This document shows, piece by piece, positions 6,370 through 14,010 of a stretch of DNA of 14,268 nucleotides (position 1 is the first letter of the stretch; every line of letters starts with the position of its first letter). The stretch covers positions 1 to 14,268 of the forward strand of contig CAJONA010000020.1 in the NCBI GenBank assembly GCA_905235755.1, given 5' to 3'. This DNA is from an uncultured Clostridia bacterium (lineage in GTDB: Bacteria; Bacillota; Clostridia; Oscillospirales; CAG-272). Position numbers and translations under genes: made by a program. The notes beneath the pieces were generated by a model. The model was not told the origin of the DNA and did no database searches. It was given only the letters and a program-made list of their open reading frames with translations.

Positions 6370-6897
6370 ATGGAAAAAAGCAATTTTCTCGAAGTGGCAA
6401 AGATACTGAACACGCACGGCGTTGCCGGCGAGCTGAAGCTCGAAAGCCGGTGCGACTCGCCCGAAATACTTAAAAAGATACCGTCGCTGTACATAGGCGG
6501 CGAGGAGTACAAGGTCGAGCGCGCACGCGTCGCGGGCGGCGGAAGATTTGTGCTCGCAAAATTTCAAGGCGTTGACGACCTCGACGCCGCGATGAAATTC
6601 AAAGGCAAGGTAGCGTCGGCGAAAAGAAACGACGTCAAGAAAAAAGACGGCGCGCACTTTATCTGCGACATGATCGGTCTTGACGTCATCGACGCCGACA
6701 GCGGCAAGGTGTACGGCACGCTCGTCGACGTGCAGCGCCCCGCTTTACAGGAGATCTACTATATTAAAACGGCGGCGGGCGACACGGTTCTCATGCCGAA
6801 CGTGCCCGAATACGTAAAAGAGATCGACGAAGAAAAAGGCGTATTCATCACGCCGATAAAAGGATTTTTCGACGGAGATGACGAAGATGAGGTTTGA
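6370..6897 (+). CDS. rimM: Ribosome maturation factor RimM
   Basis: This 175-residue protein has the two RimM domains. The N-terminal beta-barrel opens FLEVAKILNTHGVAGELKL, matching the family motif for binding S19 and the 16S rRNA 3' domain, and runs to about residue 90. The C-terminal PRC-barrel is marked by GLDVID, LQEIYYIK, VLMPNVPEYVKEID and an acidic tail. RimM assists assembly of the 30S head. The start at 6370 is chosen over the in-frame ATG at 6358, because the ribosome binding site is only one base from the latter and the family usually begins a few residues before the FLEVAKI-type strand. It overlaps trmD by 11 bases, a classic coupling, but the usual partner rpsP is not upstream; rpsU and a terminator are. 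Confidence 0.93.
   Translation: MEKSNFLEVAKILNTHGVAGELKLESRCDSPEILKKIPSLYIGGEEYKVERARVAGGGRFVLAKFQGVDDLDAAMKFKGKVASAKRNDVKKKDGAHFICDMIGLDVIDADSGKVYGTLVDVQRPALQEIYYIKTAAGDTVLMPNVPEYVKEIDEEKGVFITPIKGFFDGDDEDEV
6874..6877 (+). promoter_or_regulatory. Ribosome binding site fixing the trmD start inside rimM
   Basis: GGAG inside the rimM 3' end lies nine bases before the ATG at 6887. An in-frame ATG at 6878 directly abuts this element and so cannot be its start. Confidence 0.7.
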
Positions 6898-7606
6898 TAT
6901 AATGACGCTCTTTCCCGATCTCGTTAACACAGTCCTCGGCGAGAGCATAATAGGCAGGGCGCAGCGATCGGGCGCGCTTGAAATACACGCTCACAACATA
7001 CGCGACTACTCGACGGACAAGCACCGCCGCGTCGACGACACGCCGTACGGCGGCGGCAAAGGGATGCTTATGAGCGCCGTGCCGATATACGATTGTTTCA
7101 AGGCGATAACAGACCCCGCAAAAAACGAGTCAAAGCGGCGCCGCGTCGTGTATATGTCGCCGCAAGGCAAGGTGCTAAATCAGGAAACGGCAAGACGGCT
7201 CGCCGAAAATTACGACAATATCGTCATTTTGTGCGGGCATTACGAAGGAGTGGACGAACGCATCATCGAGGAGATCGTCGACGAGGAGATCTCGATAGGC
7301 GATTTCATCCTGACGGGCGGCGAGATACCGGCATGCATACTTTGCGACGCCGTGGGACGTCTCTGCGACGGCGTGCTCTCAGACAGCGAATGTTTCGAGA
7401 AAGAGAGCTTTTCGGACGGACTTCTCGAATATCCGCAATATACCCGCCCGTATGATTTCAACGGCAGGACAGTCCCCGACGTACTCCTCAGCGGCCATCA
7501 CGCCAACATCGAAAAGTGGCGTCACGAGCAGTCCGTAAAAAAAACGCTTGCGGTAAAACCCGAGCTCATAGAAGATAATGACAATAAAAAAGACGGCCTC
7601 GAGTGA
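6887..7606 (+). CDS. trmD: tRNA (guanine-37-N1) methyltransferase TrmD
   Basis: This 239-residue SPOUT-class enzyme methylates G37 next to the anticodon of tRNAs reading CNN codons, using S-adenosylmethionine, which prevents +1 frameshifting. It begins MRFDIMTLFPDL as the family does. The remaining landmarks are present: DDTPYGGGKGMLM, GHYEGVDERI and SIGDFILTGGEIPA, which form the trefoil knot and SAM site and include the catalytic Asp of SIGD, then LEYPQYTRP with a trailing SGHHANIEKWR. Length is normal. The start at 6887 follows from the GGAG at nine bases and from the family N-terminus. The gene overlaps rimM and is presumably translationally coupled to it. A terminator overlaps its last codons. 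The usual downstream rplS is absent here; an unrelated envelope gene follows. Confidence 0.96.
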   Translation: MRFDIMTLFPDLVNTVLGESIIGRAQRSGALEIHAHNIRDYSTDKHRRVDDTPYGGGKGMLMSAVPIYDCFKAITDPAKNESKRRRVVYMSPQGKVLNQETARRLAENYDNIVILCGHYEGVDERIIEEIVDEEISIGDFILTGGEIPACILCDAVGRLCDGVLSDSECFEKESFSDGLLEYPQYTRPYDFNGRTVPDVLLSGHHANIEKWRHEQSVKKTLAVKPELIEDNDNKKDGLE

Positions 7607-7624
7607 TTTTTGCCGTCTTTTTTT
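7586..7624 (+). terminator. Intrinsic terminator overlapping the trmD 3' end
   Basis: AAAAAAGACGGC (7586-7597) pairs perfectly with 7612-7623 around a 14-base loop that contains the trmD stop codon, and the 3' arm ends in a T7 run. Part of the hairpin is coding sequence, an economical arrangement also seen at the coaD end. Confidence 0.85.
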
Positions 7625-7646
7625 GCCAAAATATTGCCAAAATATT
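7625..7646 (+). repeat. Two tandem copies of an 11-base unit
   Basis: GCCAAAATATT occurs twice without spacer (7625-7635 and 7636-7646), between the trmD terminator and the next promoter. It may be a local duplication or a pair of protein-binding half-sites; nothing more can be said. Confidence 0.6.
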
Positions 7647-7655
7647 TAAATAGTA

Positions 7656-7684
7656 TTGTTTTTATGAATAATTTGTGTTAAAAT
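7656..7684 (+). promoter_or_regulatory. Probable sigma-A promoter for the O-antigen-ligase-like gene
   Basis: TTGTTT (7656-7661) and TAAAAT (7679-7684) are 17 bases apart, a fair match to consensus, directly after the trmD terminator. The transcript would start near 7691. Confidence 0.55.
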
Positions 7685-7719
7685 AAATATTGCATAATTA
7701 TCGCAAGGGAGGGAATGAA

Positions 7720-9645
7720 ATGATAAAAAATCGCCGCGCCGATACGGAAGATGAAAAAAGCAGCGTTTTTTTGAAGGCGATCAAAAACAGCGTCATAGTG
7801 AGAGCCCTCTCGAAGTTTGCGGCGAAAATTTATAATGCCGTTGCGGTCAGCGTATTCGGGAACATACTCGCGTCGCGCGATAAGACGGAAAGCAAATTTG
7901 ACTCTTCCCTTTCAAAAAAGCTGTCACACGACGGCGAAAAAAGCGTCGAGCGCTCAAAGAAGATAAAATATGCGTTTGCAAAACGGATAGAACAAAGCGC
8001 TCTGCTGAATATAGCAAAGCGAGCGCGGGCGAAGCTGATGTGCATATCGCTCACATCTTACGGCGTATTGTTGTTCTCGTTCGGTTTTTACGCGACCATC
8101 ATTTATGCGATAAAATATTTTGCTCTCACTTTATATACCGCTCCGCGCGTCGACCTTTTTGTCAGTCTTTGCGCGATAGTGTTCTCGCTCTTCCTTTTCG
8201 CTTCGAAAAGGAGCATGGCGGACACGCTGTCGACAAGTAAAATAATACGAACGGTCTTTGCGGACATGCTCGGCTTCCGCACGGAATCGATCGACAAGTA
8301 TGCCGAAGCTCCCGTTGAGCAGTACGTAGGCATCCCCTTCATAATCGGCACAGTGCTCGGCCTGACGTCGTTTTTCGTGCATCCGCACTACGTTTTGCTC
8401 GCCGCGGCGCTCGTGATCTTCGTCCATCTCATTCTCGCGCTGCCTGAGGCGGGCCTGCTGACTGTCATCGTCGCGCTCCCGTTCATAAAAACGACCTATA
8501 TTGTCGTTATCATCGCGCTGACGTTCGTTTCGTACGCTATAAAATTTTTGTGCGGCAGACGCGTGCCGAAATTCACCGGCATCGATATACCGGTGATAAT
8601 GTTCATGCTGCTGCTCCTTTCCGGAGGATTTTTCTCGCTCGGCGACGGCAGTTTGCCGCGTGCGCTCGTTTACATCTGCTTCATGATGGGATATTTCCTC
8701 GTGAAATGGATGTTCGGCTCGCAAAAATACGTCTCACGCGCGATCTATGCGGTCGCGCTCTCGGCGACGATCGTATCGCTTTGGGGCATACTCGAATATT
8801 TCATCGGCTCGCCGTCAAACGCAACGCTTGACGTTTCGCTGTTCGGCAACATATCGGGGCGCGTCACGTCCTCGTTCACAAACCCGAACATGCTCGCGGA
8901 ATTTCTCATAATGGCGGCGCCCGTGACCGTCGCGCTCGCGGCGGCGTCGCAGTCGAAGCGTATGCGCTTCGCGCTTATGATCTCGGCGGCGCTCGATCTC
9001 GTCTGTCTCGTTTTGACATGGTCGCGCGGCGCGTGGCTCGGAATTATCATCGCGGGAATATCGGCTCTCTTTATTGCAAGCAAAAACTGGCTCACAACGG
9101 CTGTCATCTCGCTTCCCGCAGGGGCGGCGGCGTTTATCTGCATCGACTCCAACATAACGTCACGTCTGCTCAGCGTCGGCAATTTCTCCGATTCGTCGAC
9201 GGCGTACCGCATCAACATCTGGAAGAGCACCGTGAAATTGATCGACGATCATTTCTTTTACGGCATCGGCGTCGGCGAAGGCGCCTTTACATCGGTGTTC
9301 CCGTATTACGCGCTGCCCGGACTTACGAACGTTCCGCATTCGCACAGCCTTTACCTGCAGATCATAACCGAAACGGGAATATTCTCGCTTTTGATCTTCC
9401 TTGCGATAGTATTTATGTTTATACAAAGCGGATTTTCGTTTGTAAAAACGTCGCATTTGAGCAAAAACAGATATATCGCGCTCGGCATAATGTGCGCCGT
9501 CACGGCGCTTTTGATACAAGGCTTTACCGACCATGTATTTTACAACTACAAAATATGTCTTATGTTCTGGCTCTTGATCGGGCTTCTTTTCGCGCACATC
9601 TCGGCTGCGCATAACAGCTCCGACGAGGTGCCGTCGGAATATTGA
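7720..9645 (+). CDS. O-antigen ligase/polymerase-like (Wzy_C family) multispanning membrane protein
   Basis: This 641-residue protein has a soluble, Lys/Arg/Ser-rich N-terminal part of about 100 residues, followed by some 12 or more hydrophobic segments. The O-antigen ligase-type core is marked by TSSFTNPNMLAEFL, the family WSRGAWLG motif at about 434-441, an extracellular loop with YGIGVGEGAF, and HSHSLYLQIITETGIFSLL starting at His540. Relatives join or polymerise glycans carried on undecaprenyl lipids; in a Gram-positive-type cell the product would be a wall or surface polysaccharide (inference). The start at 7720 is chosen for the GGAGG seven bases upstream; the frame extends ten codons further to a TTG with no such site. 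A promoter lies at 7656-7684. The two DUF4330 genes follow after short gaps and are probably cotranscribed. It is longer than many ligases because of the N-terminal extension. Confidence 0.85.
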   Translation: MIKNRRADTEDEKSSVFLKAIKNSVIVRALSKFAAKIYNAVAVSVFGNILASRDKTESKFDSSLSKKLSHDGEKSVERSKKIKYAFAKRIEQSALLNIAKRARAKLMCISLTSYGVLLFSFGFYATIIYAIKYFALTLYTAPRVDLFVSLCAIVFSLFLFASKRSMADTLSTSKIIRTVFADMLGFRTESIDKYAEAPVEQYVGIPFIIGTVLGLTSFFVHPHYVLLAAALVIFVHLILALPEAGLLTVIVALPFIKTTYIVVIIALTFVSYAIKFLCGRRVPKFTGIDIPVIMFMLLLLSGGFFSLGDGSLPRALVYICFMMGYFLVKWMFGSQKYVSRAIYAVALSATIVSLWGILEYFIGSPSNATLDVSLFGNISGRVTSSFTNPNMLAEFLIMAAPVTVALAAASQSKRMRFALMISAALDLVCLVLTWSRGAWLGIIIAGISALFIASKNWLTTAVISLPAGAAAFICIDSNITSRLLSVGNFSDSSTAYRINIWKSTVKLIDDHFFYGIGVGEGAFTSVFPYYALPGLTNVPHSHSLYLQIITETGIFSLLIFLAIVFMFIQSGFSFVKTSHLSKNRYIALGIMCAVTALLIQGFTDHVFYNYKICLMFWLLIGLLFAHISAAHNSSDEVPSEY

Positions 9646-9668
9646 ATAATCAAGCGAGAGGTGAATAT

Positions 9669-10187
9669 ATGAACAAAAATTCAAGCGAATCGCGCAAGAC
9701 GCACTTCAATCTGATAGACGTCATCATAATCATCGCGGTGCTTGCGGTCATCGCGGCAATAGTGTGGATAATCCTTCTGCAAAGCGGAAGCGTCGGACAG
9801 ACCGACGACGTCAAAATAACTTATACGCTGAAATTCTCACTTGTCAGAGAGGAGTTCGCGTCGCGCGTCAAGATCGGCGACAGCGCCGTCAATTCGAGCA
9901 CGGGCAATGAAATCGGAACGGTGACCGCCGTCTCGGTCGAAAAGTCGAAATATGTCAACACCGACGCCGTTGTGACCGACGAAAACGGCGAATATACGGT
10001 TGAGGTTTCCGAATATCCCGATATGTACGACGTGTACGTCACCGTCTCGACGACGGCGACGCTCGGCAAAAACGGCATCGCATACGTCGACGGATACAGG
10101 ATACTCATCGGCTCGCAGATATATTTCAGGGACGCGTCGTTCGCGTCGAGGGGCTTTATCACCGACTTTGAAACGGTCAAAGACTGA
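9669..10187 (+). CDS. DUF4330 family membrane-anchored protein, first copy
   Basis: This 172-residue protein has a hydrophilic N-terminus, one membrane helix beginning at the family-typical FNLIDVIIIIAVLAVIAAI (about residues 14-38), and an extracytoplasmic beta-rich domain. That domain includes the GDSAVNSSTGNEIGTVTAV strand-turn and a closing GYRILIGSQIYF segment. DUF4330 proteins are of unknown function. The start at 9669 is chosen because GAGAGGTG precedes it with good spacing; the same frame extends upstream to a TTG overlapping the ligase stop, which has no binding site. It lies 23 bases after the O-antigen-ligase-like gene and 13 before a second DUF4330 gene, suggesting a shared envelope-glycan task (inference). 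Confidence 0.78.
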   Translation: MNKNSSESRKTHFNLIDVIIIIAVLAVIAAIVWIILLQSGSVGQTDDVKITYTLKFSLVREEFASRVKIGDSAVNSSTGNEIGTVTAVSVEKSKYVNTDAVVTDENGEYTVEVSEYPDMYDVYVTVSTTATLGKNGIAYVDGYRILIGSQIYFRDASFASRGFITDFETVKD

Positions 10188-10200
10188 CGGAGGTGTTTTT

Positions 10201-10686
10201 ATGGACAGAAAAGCTCAGAACAAGAAGGCAAAGCTCAATATTATAGATATCATAATAATTTTTGCCGTGCTTATATGCCTTGCCGCAATAGGATTGAGAA
10301 TATATTTCACATCAAATGCGAACAATACCGGCGAGGAAGCGCTCGTAACGTTTGAAGTGTACGGCATATCGGAGACGAACGCCATGGCGTTTGGGGAAAA
10401 TATGAAGCTGTATCTCGCGTCCTCCGACGATGAAGTCGGATATATCGTCAGCGCGGCCGTATCCGCCGCAAAAACAGACGCGGTTGACGGCGACGGAAAG
10501 ATAACGTCGGTAAACGATCCGATCAAAAAGACCGTCGTCGTAACGGCGGTGCTCAAAGGAAAGTGGGGAGACGACGGTTTTTACCTCGACGGCACGAAGC
10601 TGCTGTCTCTCGGAACGAACGTTGAAATATATACGGAAAAAAATATTTTCTCTTTCACGGTGCTCGACGTGGATAACATTGAATAA
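10201..10686 (+). CDS. DUF4330 family membrane-anchored protein, second copy
   Basis: This 161-residue protein is a paralogue of its upstream neighbour: a Lys-rich head, a helix starting LNIIDIIIIFAVLICLAAIGL (about residues 13-33), then an extracytoplasmic domain with a GEEALVTFEVYGISE strand, a GYIVSAAVS turn and a closing GTKLLSLGTNVEIY segment equivalent to GYRILIGSQIYF in the first copy. Similarity outside the helix and the final strand is low, so the duplication is old or the two genes have diverged in role. GGAGGTG lies 5 bases before the ATG. No terminator is evident right after it; the next gene has its own promoter. Function is unknown; a partner role for the ligase-like protein is inferred from position. 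Confidence 0.75.
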   Translation: MDRKAQNKKAKLNIIDIIIIFAVLICLAAIGLRIYFTSNANNTGEEALVTFEVYGISETNAMAFGENMKLYLASSDDEVGYIVSAAVSAAKTDAVDGDGKITSVNDPIKKTVVVTAVLKGKWGDDGFYLDGTKLLSLGTNVEIYTEKNIFSFTVLDVDNIE

Positions 10687-10724
10687 AATCTTTGCATAAA
10701 ATCGCAGTTTTTGTAAAAAAACTA

Positions 10725-10753
10725 TTGATTTTGCTAACCGTCTCTGTTATAAT
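10725..10753 (+). promoter_or_regulatory. Sigma-A promoter for the HPr-like gene
   Basis: TTGATT (10725-10730) and TATAAT (10748-10753) have a 17-base spacer. The transcript should start near 10760, leaving a leader of about 47 bases. The strength suggests steady, high expression. Confidence 0.83.
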
Positions 10754-10806
10754 TGTTTTAATAATTTCAAATTTACAAGTATTTTGAATATGGGAGTTGA
10801 ACTTCG

Positions 10807-11085
10807 ATGATTTCAAGAGATGTTACGATAAAAAAGAGTTTTGACACAAGCAACGCCGCGTCGCTGAACCACAGACCTATTTCGCAATTTGTCGGCATAG
10901 CGACAAAATATACAGATTGTCGTATATGGATCCTTCACGAAGACCGCAGACTGAACGCAAAAAGTTACCTCGGCATCTGCTCGCTGGGCATTTCAAAGGG
11001 AATGACGGTGACGCTTACGGCCGACGGCACCGACGAGTCGGCGGCTCTCGGAGAACTTGAAGCTTTCCTCACAAGCGAAAACTGA
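10807..11085 (+). CDS. HPr-like protein with replaced active-site histidine (Crh-like)
   Basis: This 92-residue protein aligns along its length with HPr, the phosphocarrier of the sugar phosphotransferase system: ISQFVGIATKY (helix 1 region), LNAKSYLGICSLG around the regulatory serine, GMTVTLTADGTDESAAL, and a C-terminal helix. The active-site segment, usually G-L-H-A-R-P, reads S-L-N-H-R-P here (residues 19-24): His15 is Asn21 and a His stands one place later, while Arg17 (Arg23) is kept. Ser46 is kept as Ser53 (codon 10963-10965). Bacillus Crh likewise lacks His15 but keeps Ser46 and acts only in carbon catabolite regulation. A regulatory, non-PTS role is therefore inferred. GGGAG lies ten bases before the ATG. 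It has its own promoter and terminator, so it is a single-gene unit. Confidence 0.85.
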   Translation: MISRDVTIKKSFDTSNAASLNHRPISQFVGIATKYTDCRIWILHEDRRLNAKSYLGICSLGISKGMTVTLTADGTDESAALGELEAFLTSEN

Positions 11086-11094
11086 CAAATCACT

Positions 11095-11130
11095 CGGCAG
11101 AATTGCGTTAAAACGTATTCTGCCGTTTTT
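11095..11130 (+). terminator. Intrinsic terminator after the HPr-like gene
   Basis: CGGCAGAAT (11095-11103) pairs perfectly with 11117-11125, with a further small CGT/ACG pairing in the loop, followed by T5 and CTCT. The uvrC ribosome binding site starts ten bases later, so uvrC may also depend on readthrough. Confidence 0.83.
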
Positions 11131-11148
11131 CTCTGAAACGGAGGACTT

Positions 11149-12972
11149 ATGGTTAATCCCGAATATGCCGGATATTTAAGGGAAAAAGCGGCGGGACTGC
11201 CGCTCTCACCGGGAATATATATAATGCGCGACAAAAACGGCAAAATAATCTATGTCGGCAAAAGCAAAAAGCTGAAAAACCGCGTTTCACAATATTTTCA
11301 CGAGAACGATTTTAAAAGTCAGAAAACCGACGCCATGACATTTTTTGTCGCCGATTTCGACTACATTCTTTGCGACACCGAGATAGAGGCGCTTTCGCTC
11401 GAAAACAGTCTTATCAAGCTGTACCGCCCGCGATATAACGTAAAACTGAAAGACGACAAATCGTATCCGTATATAAAAGCGTCAACGGACGCGGAATATC
11501 CCGAGTTTTCCGTCACGCGCAAGCGGGAAGGCGATAAAGCGAAATATTTCGGGCCGTATACCGGAACGAACACGGCGTACTCGATACTGTCCGCCATGCA
11601 AAAAACGTTCTCCCTTCCCTCCTGCCGCCGTCACTTTCCGCGCGACAGGGGCAAGGTCAAAAATTGCATCTACCGTCAGATCGGCTGCGTCGCGCCTTGC
11701 CGCGAGGAAGTCTCGCCGGACGAATACCGTGAAGTGTTCATGCAGGCGGTGTCGTTCCTTTCCGGCGATACCGACGGCGTATTGACCGACCTGACGAAAA
11801 AGATGAACGACGCCGCGGAACGTATGGCCTATGAAGCGGCGGCGCGCTACCGCGACCGCATCATCGCCGTGAAAAAGCTGTGCGAAAAGCAAAAAGTCGT
11901 CGAAGCGCCGTCTGTCGAGCGCGACGTCATCGCGTGGCAATCGGACGAGCTAATTCCGTCGGCGTGCGTATTCTACGTTCGCGGCGGCAAGCTGATAGAT
12001 TCGGAGGTGTTCTTTTTCGGCACGAGCGAGATAGCCGATTCGTCGGCGATATCGTCGTTTGTCTACGGGCTTTACATGAGCCGCGAATACATCCCGCGCG
12101 AGATCACGTTCGCCGAGGGGATCGACGACGATGATCTTGCGCTTTTGTCCGACTGGCTTTCCGAAAAGGCCGGCTATAAAGTGAGCGTTCGCGTGCCGAA
12201 GCGCGGCGACGCGAAAAAACTGTGCGACATGGCGCTTCAAAACGCAGTTCAGCGCGCTAAGGAAAAGCAATCTCAAAGCGAAAACAGCGACAAGTCGCTG
12301 ACGCGCCTCGCGGCGATAGCGAACCTCGAAGTCGTACCCGAAAGGATAGAGGCGTTCGACATTTCAAACTACGGCGACGAGCATATAACCGCCGGCATGG
12401 TCGTATATGAGAACGCAAAGCCGAAAAAGAGCGATTACCGCATATACAATATACGCGCCGATTACCAGGACGATTACGGAGCGATGCGCGAGGCGATAGA
12501 GCGGCGCATCGCGCACTCGGCGGAAATGCCGCTCCCCGACCTGTTTTTGATAGACGGCGGCGCAGCGCACGTCGCTGTCGTGAGCGACGTATTGCGTGAA
12601 CACGGTTTAGGCGTGGCGGTGCTCGGCATGGTCAAGGACGAGCATCACAAGACGCGCGCGCTCGTCGACGAAACGGGCGAAATATCGATAGCGCTCGAGC
12701 AGTCGGTGTTCGTGCTGATATACGGCATTCAGGAGGAAGTCCACCGCTTCACCGTGTCGCACATGAGCGCGAAAAAGAGAAAGACTTTGCGGCACTCGTC
12801 GCTTGAAAAGATAGACGGCATCGGCCCGGCGAAAGCGAAAGCGCTGCTCTCGCATTTCGGCGGACTCGGCGGCGTAAAAACGGCAAGCGCCGAAGAACTG
12901 ATAAAGGTGCGCGGCATAGACGCAAATCTCGCGCAAAAGATAACGGAATATTTTAAAGGAGATATAAAATGA
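11149..12972 (+). CDS. uvrC: UvrABC system excinuclease subunit UvrC
   Basis: This 607-residue protein makes both incisions around bulky DNA lesions in nucleotide excision repair, with UvrA and UvrB. The GIY-YIG domain for the 3' cut is at the N-terminus (GIY at 22-24, YVG at 35-37). Four cysteines (159, 173, 180, 184) match the family iron-sulfur site. The UVR motif that binds UvrB follows at about 200-240. The RNase H-like domain for the 5' cut shows Asp404 (FDISNY), Asp469 (FLIDGG) and His500 (DEHHKT). Two helix-hairpin-helix motifs close it (IDGIGPAKAKALLSHFGG and VRGIDANLAQKI). The GGAGG box is six bases before the ATG. The stop overlaps the rsmD start as ATGA, so the two are translationally coupled. 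Confidence 0.97.
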   Translation: MVNPEYAGYLREKAAGLPLSPGIYIMRDKNGKIIYVGKSKKLKNRVSQYFHENDFKSQKTDAMTFFVADFDYILCDTEIEALSLENSLIKLYRPRYNVKLKDDKSYPYIKASTDAEYPEFSVTRKREGDKAKYFGPYTGTNTAYSILSAMQKTFSLPSCRRHFPRDRGKVKNCIYRQIGCVAPCREEVSPDEYREVFMQAVSFLSGDTDGVLTDLTKKMNDAAERMAYEAAARYRDRIIAVKKLCEKQKVVEAPSVERDVIAWQSDELIPSACVFYVRGGKLIDSEVFFFGTSEIADSSAISSFVYGLYMSREYIPREITFAEGIDDDDLALLSDWLSEKAGYKVSVRVPKRGDAKKLCDMALQNAVQRAKEKQSQSENSDKSLTRLAAIANLEVVPERIEAFDISNYGDEHITAGMVVYENAKPKKSDYRIYNIRADYQDDYGAMREAIERRIAHSAEMPLPDLFLIDGGAAHVAVVSDVLREHGLGVAVLGMVKDEHHKTRALVDETGEISIALEQSVFVLIYGIQEEVHRFTVSHMSAKKRKTLRHSSLEKIDGIGPAKAKALLSHFGGLGGVKTASAEELIKVRGIDANLAQKITEYFKGDIK

Positions 12973-13541
12973 GAGTGATCACGGGAACGGCGCGCGGGCA
13001 GAAACTCGCCACACTGCAGGGCGAGGACGTAACGCGCCCGACGCTTGAAGTCGTAAAAGAGGCGGTGTTTTCATCAATTCAATTTGAGCTTGAAGGACGG
13101 ACGATGCTCGACCTGTTCGCGGGAAGCGGACAGATGGGCATCGAGGCGCTCAGCCGCGGCGCCGCAAAGGCGACGTTTGTCGACTCGTCGCGCGACGCGG
13201 CGAACATCATCACGCAAAATCTGCAAAAAACGAAGCTGTACCAACTTTCAAACGTCATTTGCACCGACTGGCAGCAATATATAAGAAGCGCGAAAAACAA
13301 GTATAAATTCGACTACGTCTTCCTCGATCCGCCGTATTCGATGGGCATTTTGCCGAAGGTAGCGGCGGAAATTTACGATGCGGGACTGCTAAAAGAAACG
13401 AGCGTCGTCATCTGCGAGGACGAAAAGCGGATAGACATGACAAACGCGCTCATAAGCGAACGGTACGAGCTGAAAAAGGACGCGAGATACGGCAGAGTCT
13501 TTATATCGTATCTTACGCCGAAGGGGGCAAAAAATGATTAA
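12969..13541 (+). CDS. rsmD: 16S rRNA (guanine-966-N2) methyltransferase RsmD
   Basis: This 190-residue Rossmann-fold methyltransferase modifies G966 of 16S rRNA (E. coli numbering) in the 30S subunit, using S-adenosylmethionine. The order of motifs is standard: RVITGTARGQKL and RPTLEVVKEAVFSSI at the N-terminus, the SAM loop MLDLFAGSGQMGIEALSRG at about 45-63, FVDSS, and the catalytic DPPY at 120-123. Length is normal. AAAGGAG lies about six bases before the ATG, inside the end of uvrC, and the start overlaps the uvrC stop by four bases. The gene overlaps coaD by eight bases; rsmD-coaD is a widespread pair. Confidence 0.95.
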   Translation: MRVITGTARGQKLATLQGEDVTRPTLEVVKEAVFSSIQFELEGRTMLDLFAGSGQMGIEALSRGAAKATFVDSSRDAANIITQNLQKTKLYQLSNVICTDWQQYIRSAKNKYKFDYVFLDPPYSMGILPKVAAEIYDAGLLKETSVVICEDEKRIDMTNALISERYELKKDARYGRVFISYLTPKGAKND

Positions 13542-14010
13542 AAATGCTGTCATAGCGGGAACTTTCGATCCCGTGACCGTCGGCCATGCCGACATGATAA
13601 AAAGGGCGGCGGAGATATTTGAAACCGTCGTCGTCGGCGTATTCGAGAACGGCGAGAAAAAGACGATGTTCGACGCGAAAACGCGCGTCGAAGCGATGCG
13701 CGCCGCGACAAAGGAACTTGAAAACGTGACGGTCGAGGCGGCGTCCGACAAGACGCTCGCAGATTTTGCCCGCTCGCACGACGCAGTGATAGTCAAGGGC
13801 ATACGCAACGGCGTCGACGCCGATTACGAAATATCGCTGGCGCAGATAAACAGAGAGATAGGCGATGTGGAAACGGTCATTCTCGTGTCGTCAAGCGAGC
13901 TCGCCTTCGTCAGCTCGACGTTCGTCCGCGAACTGATAAAATACGGCAAGCCGTTTGAGAAATACGTCCCGGACGGTGCATACGAAGTCATCAAGAAAGC
14001 AGGCAAATGA
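13534..14010 (+). CDS. coaD: Phosphopantetheine adenylyltransferase CoaD
   Basis: This 158-residue enzyme transfers AMP from ATP to 4'-phosphopantetheine, the penultimate step of coenzyme A synthesis. The nucleotidyltransferase landmarks are in place: GTFDPVTVGH with the ATP-binding His18, Lys42, KGIRNGVDADYE (binding segment, usually RGLRxxxDFEYE), and SSTFVRE near the C-terminus. Length matches the family. It starts eight bases before the rsmD stop with AGGGGG upstream, so it is coupled to uvrC-rsmD. A terminator begins within the last codons and its loop contains the stop codon. In many Bacillota a lipoprotein, ylbL or a DNA-repair gene follows; here a repeat tract follows. Confidence 0.96.
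   Translation: MIKNAVIAGTFDPVTVGHADMIKRAAEIFETVVVGVFENGEKKTMFDAKTRVEAMRAATKELENVTVEAASDKTLADFARSHDAVIVKGIRNGVDADYEISLAQINREIGDVETVILVSSSELAFVSSTFVRELIKYGKPFEKYVPDGAYEVIKKAGK

Noticed and set aside
10687..10806. Riboswitch or leader RNA before the HPr-like gene
   Set aside because: After the promoter only about 47 leader bases remain, AT-rich and without a stable fold or known motif.
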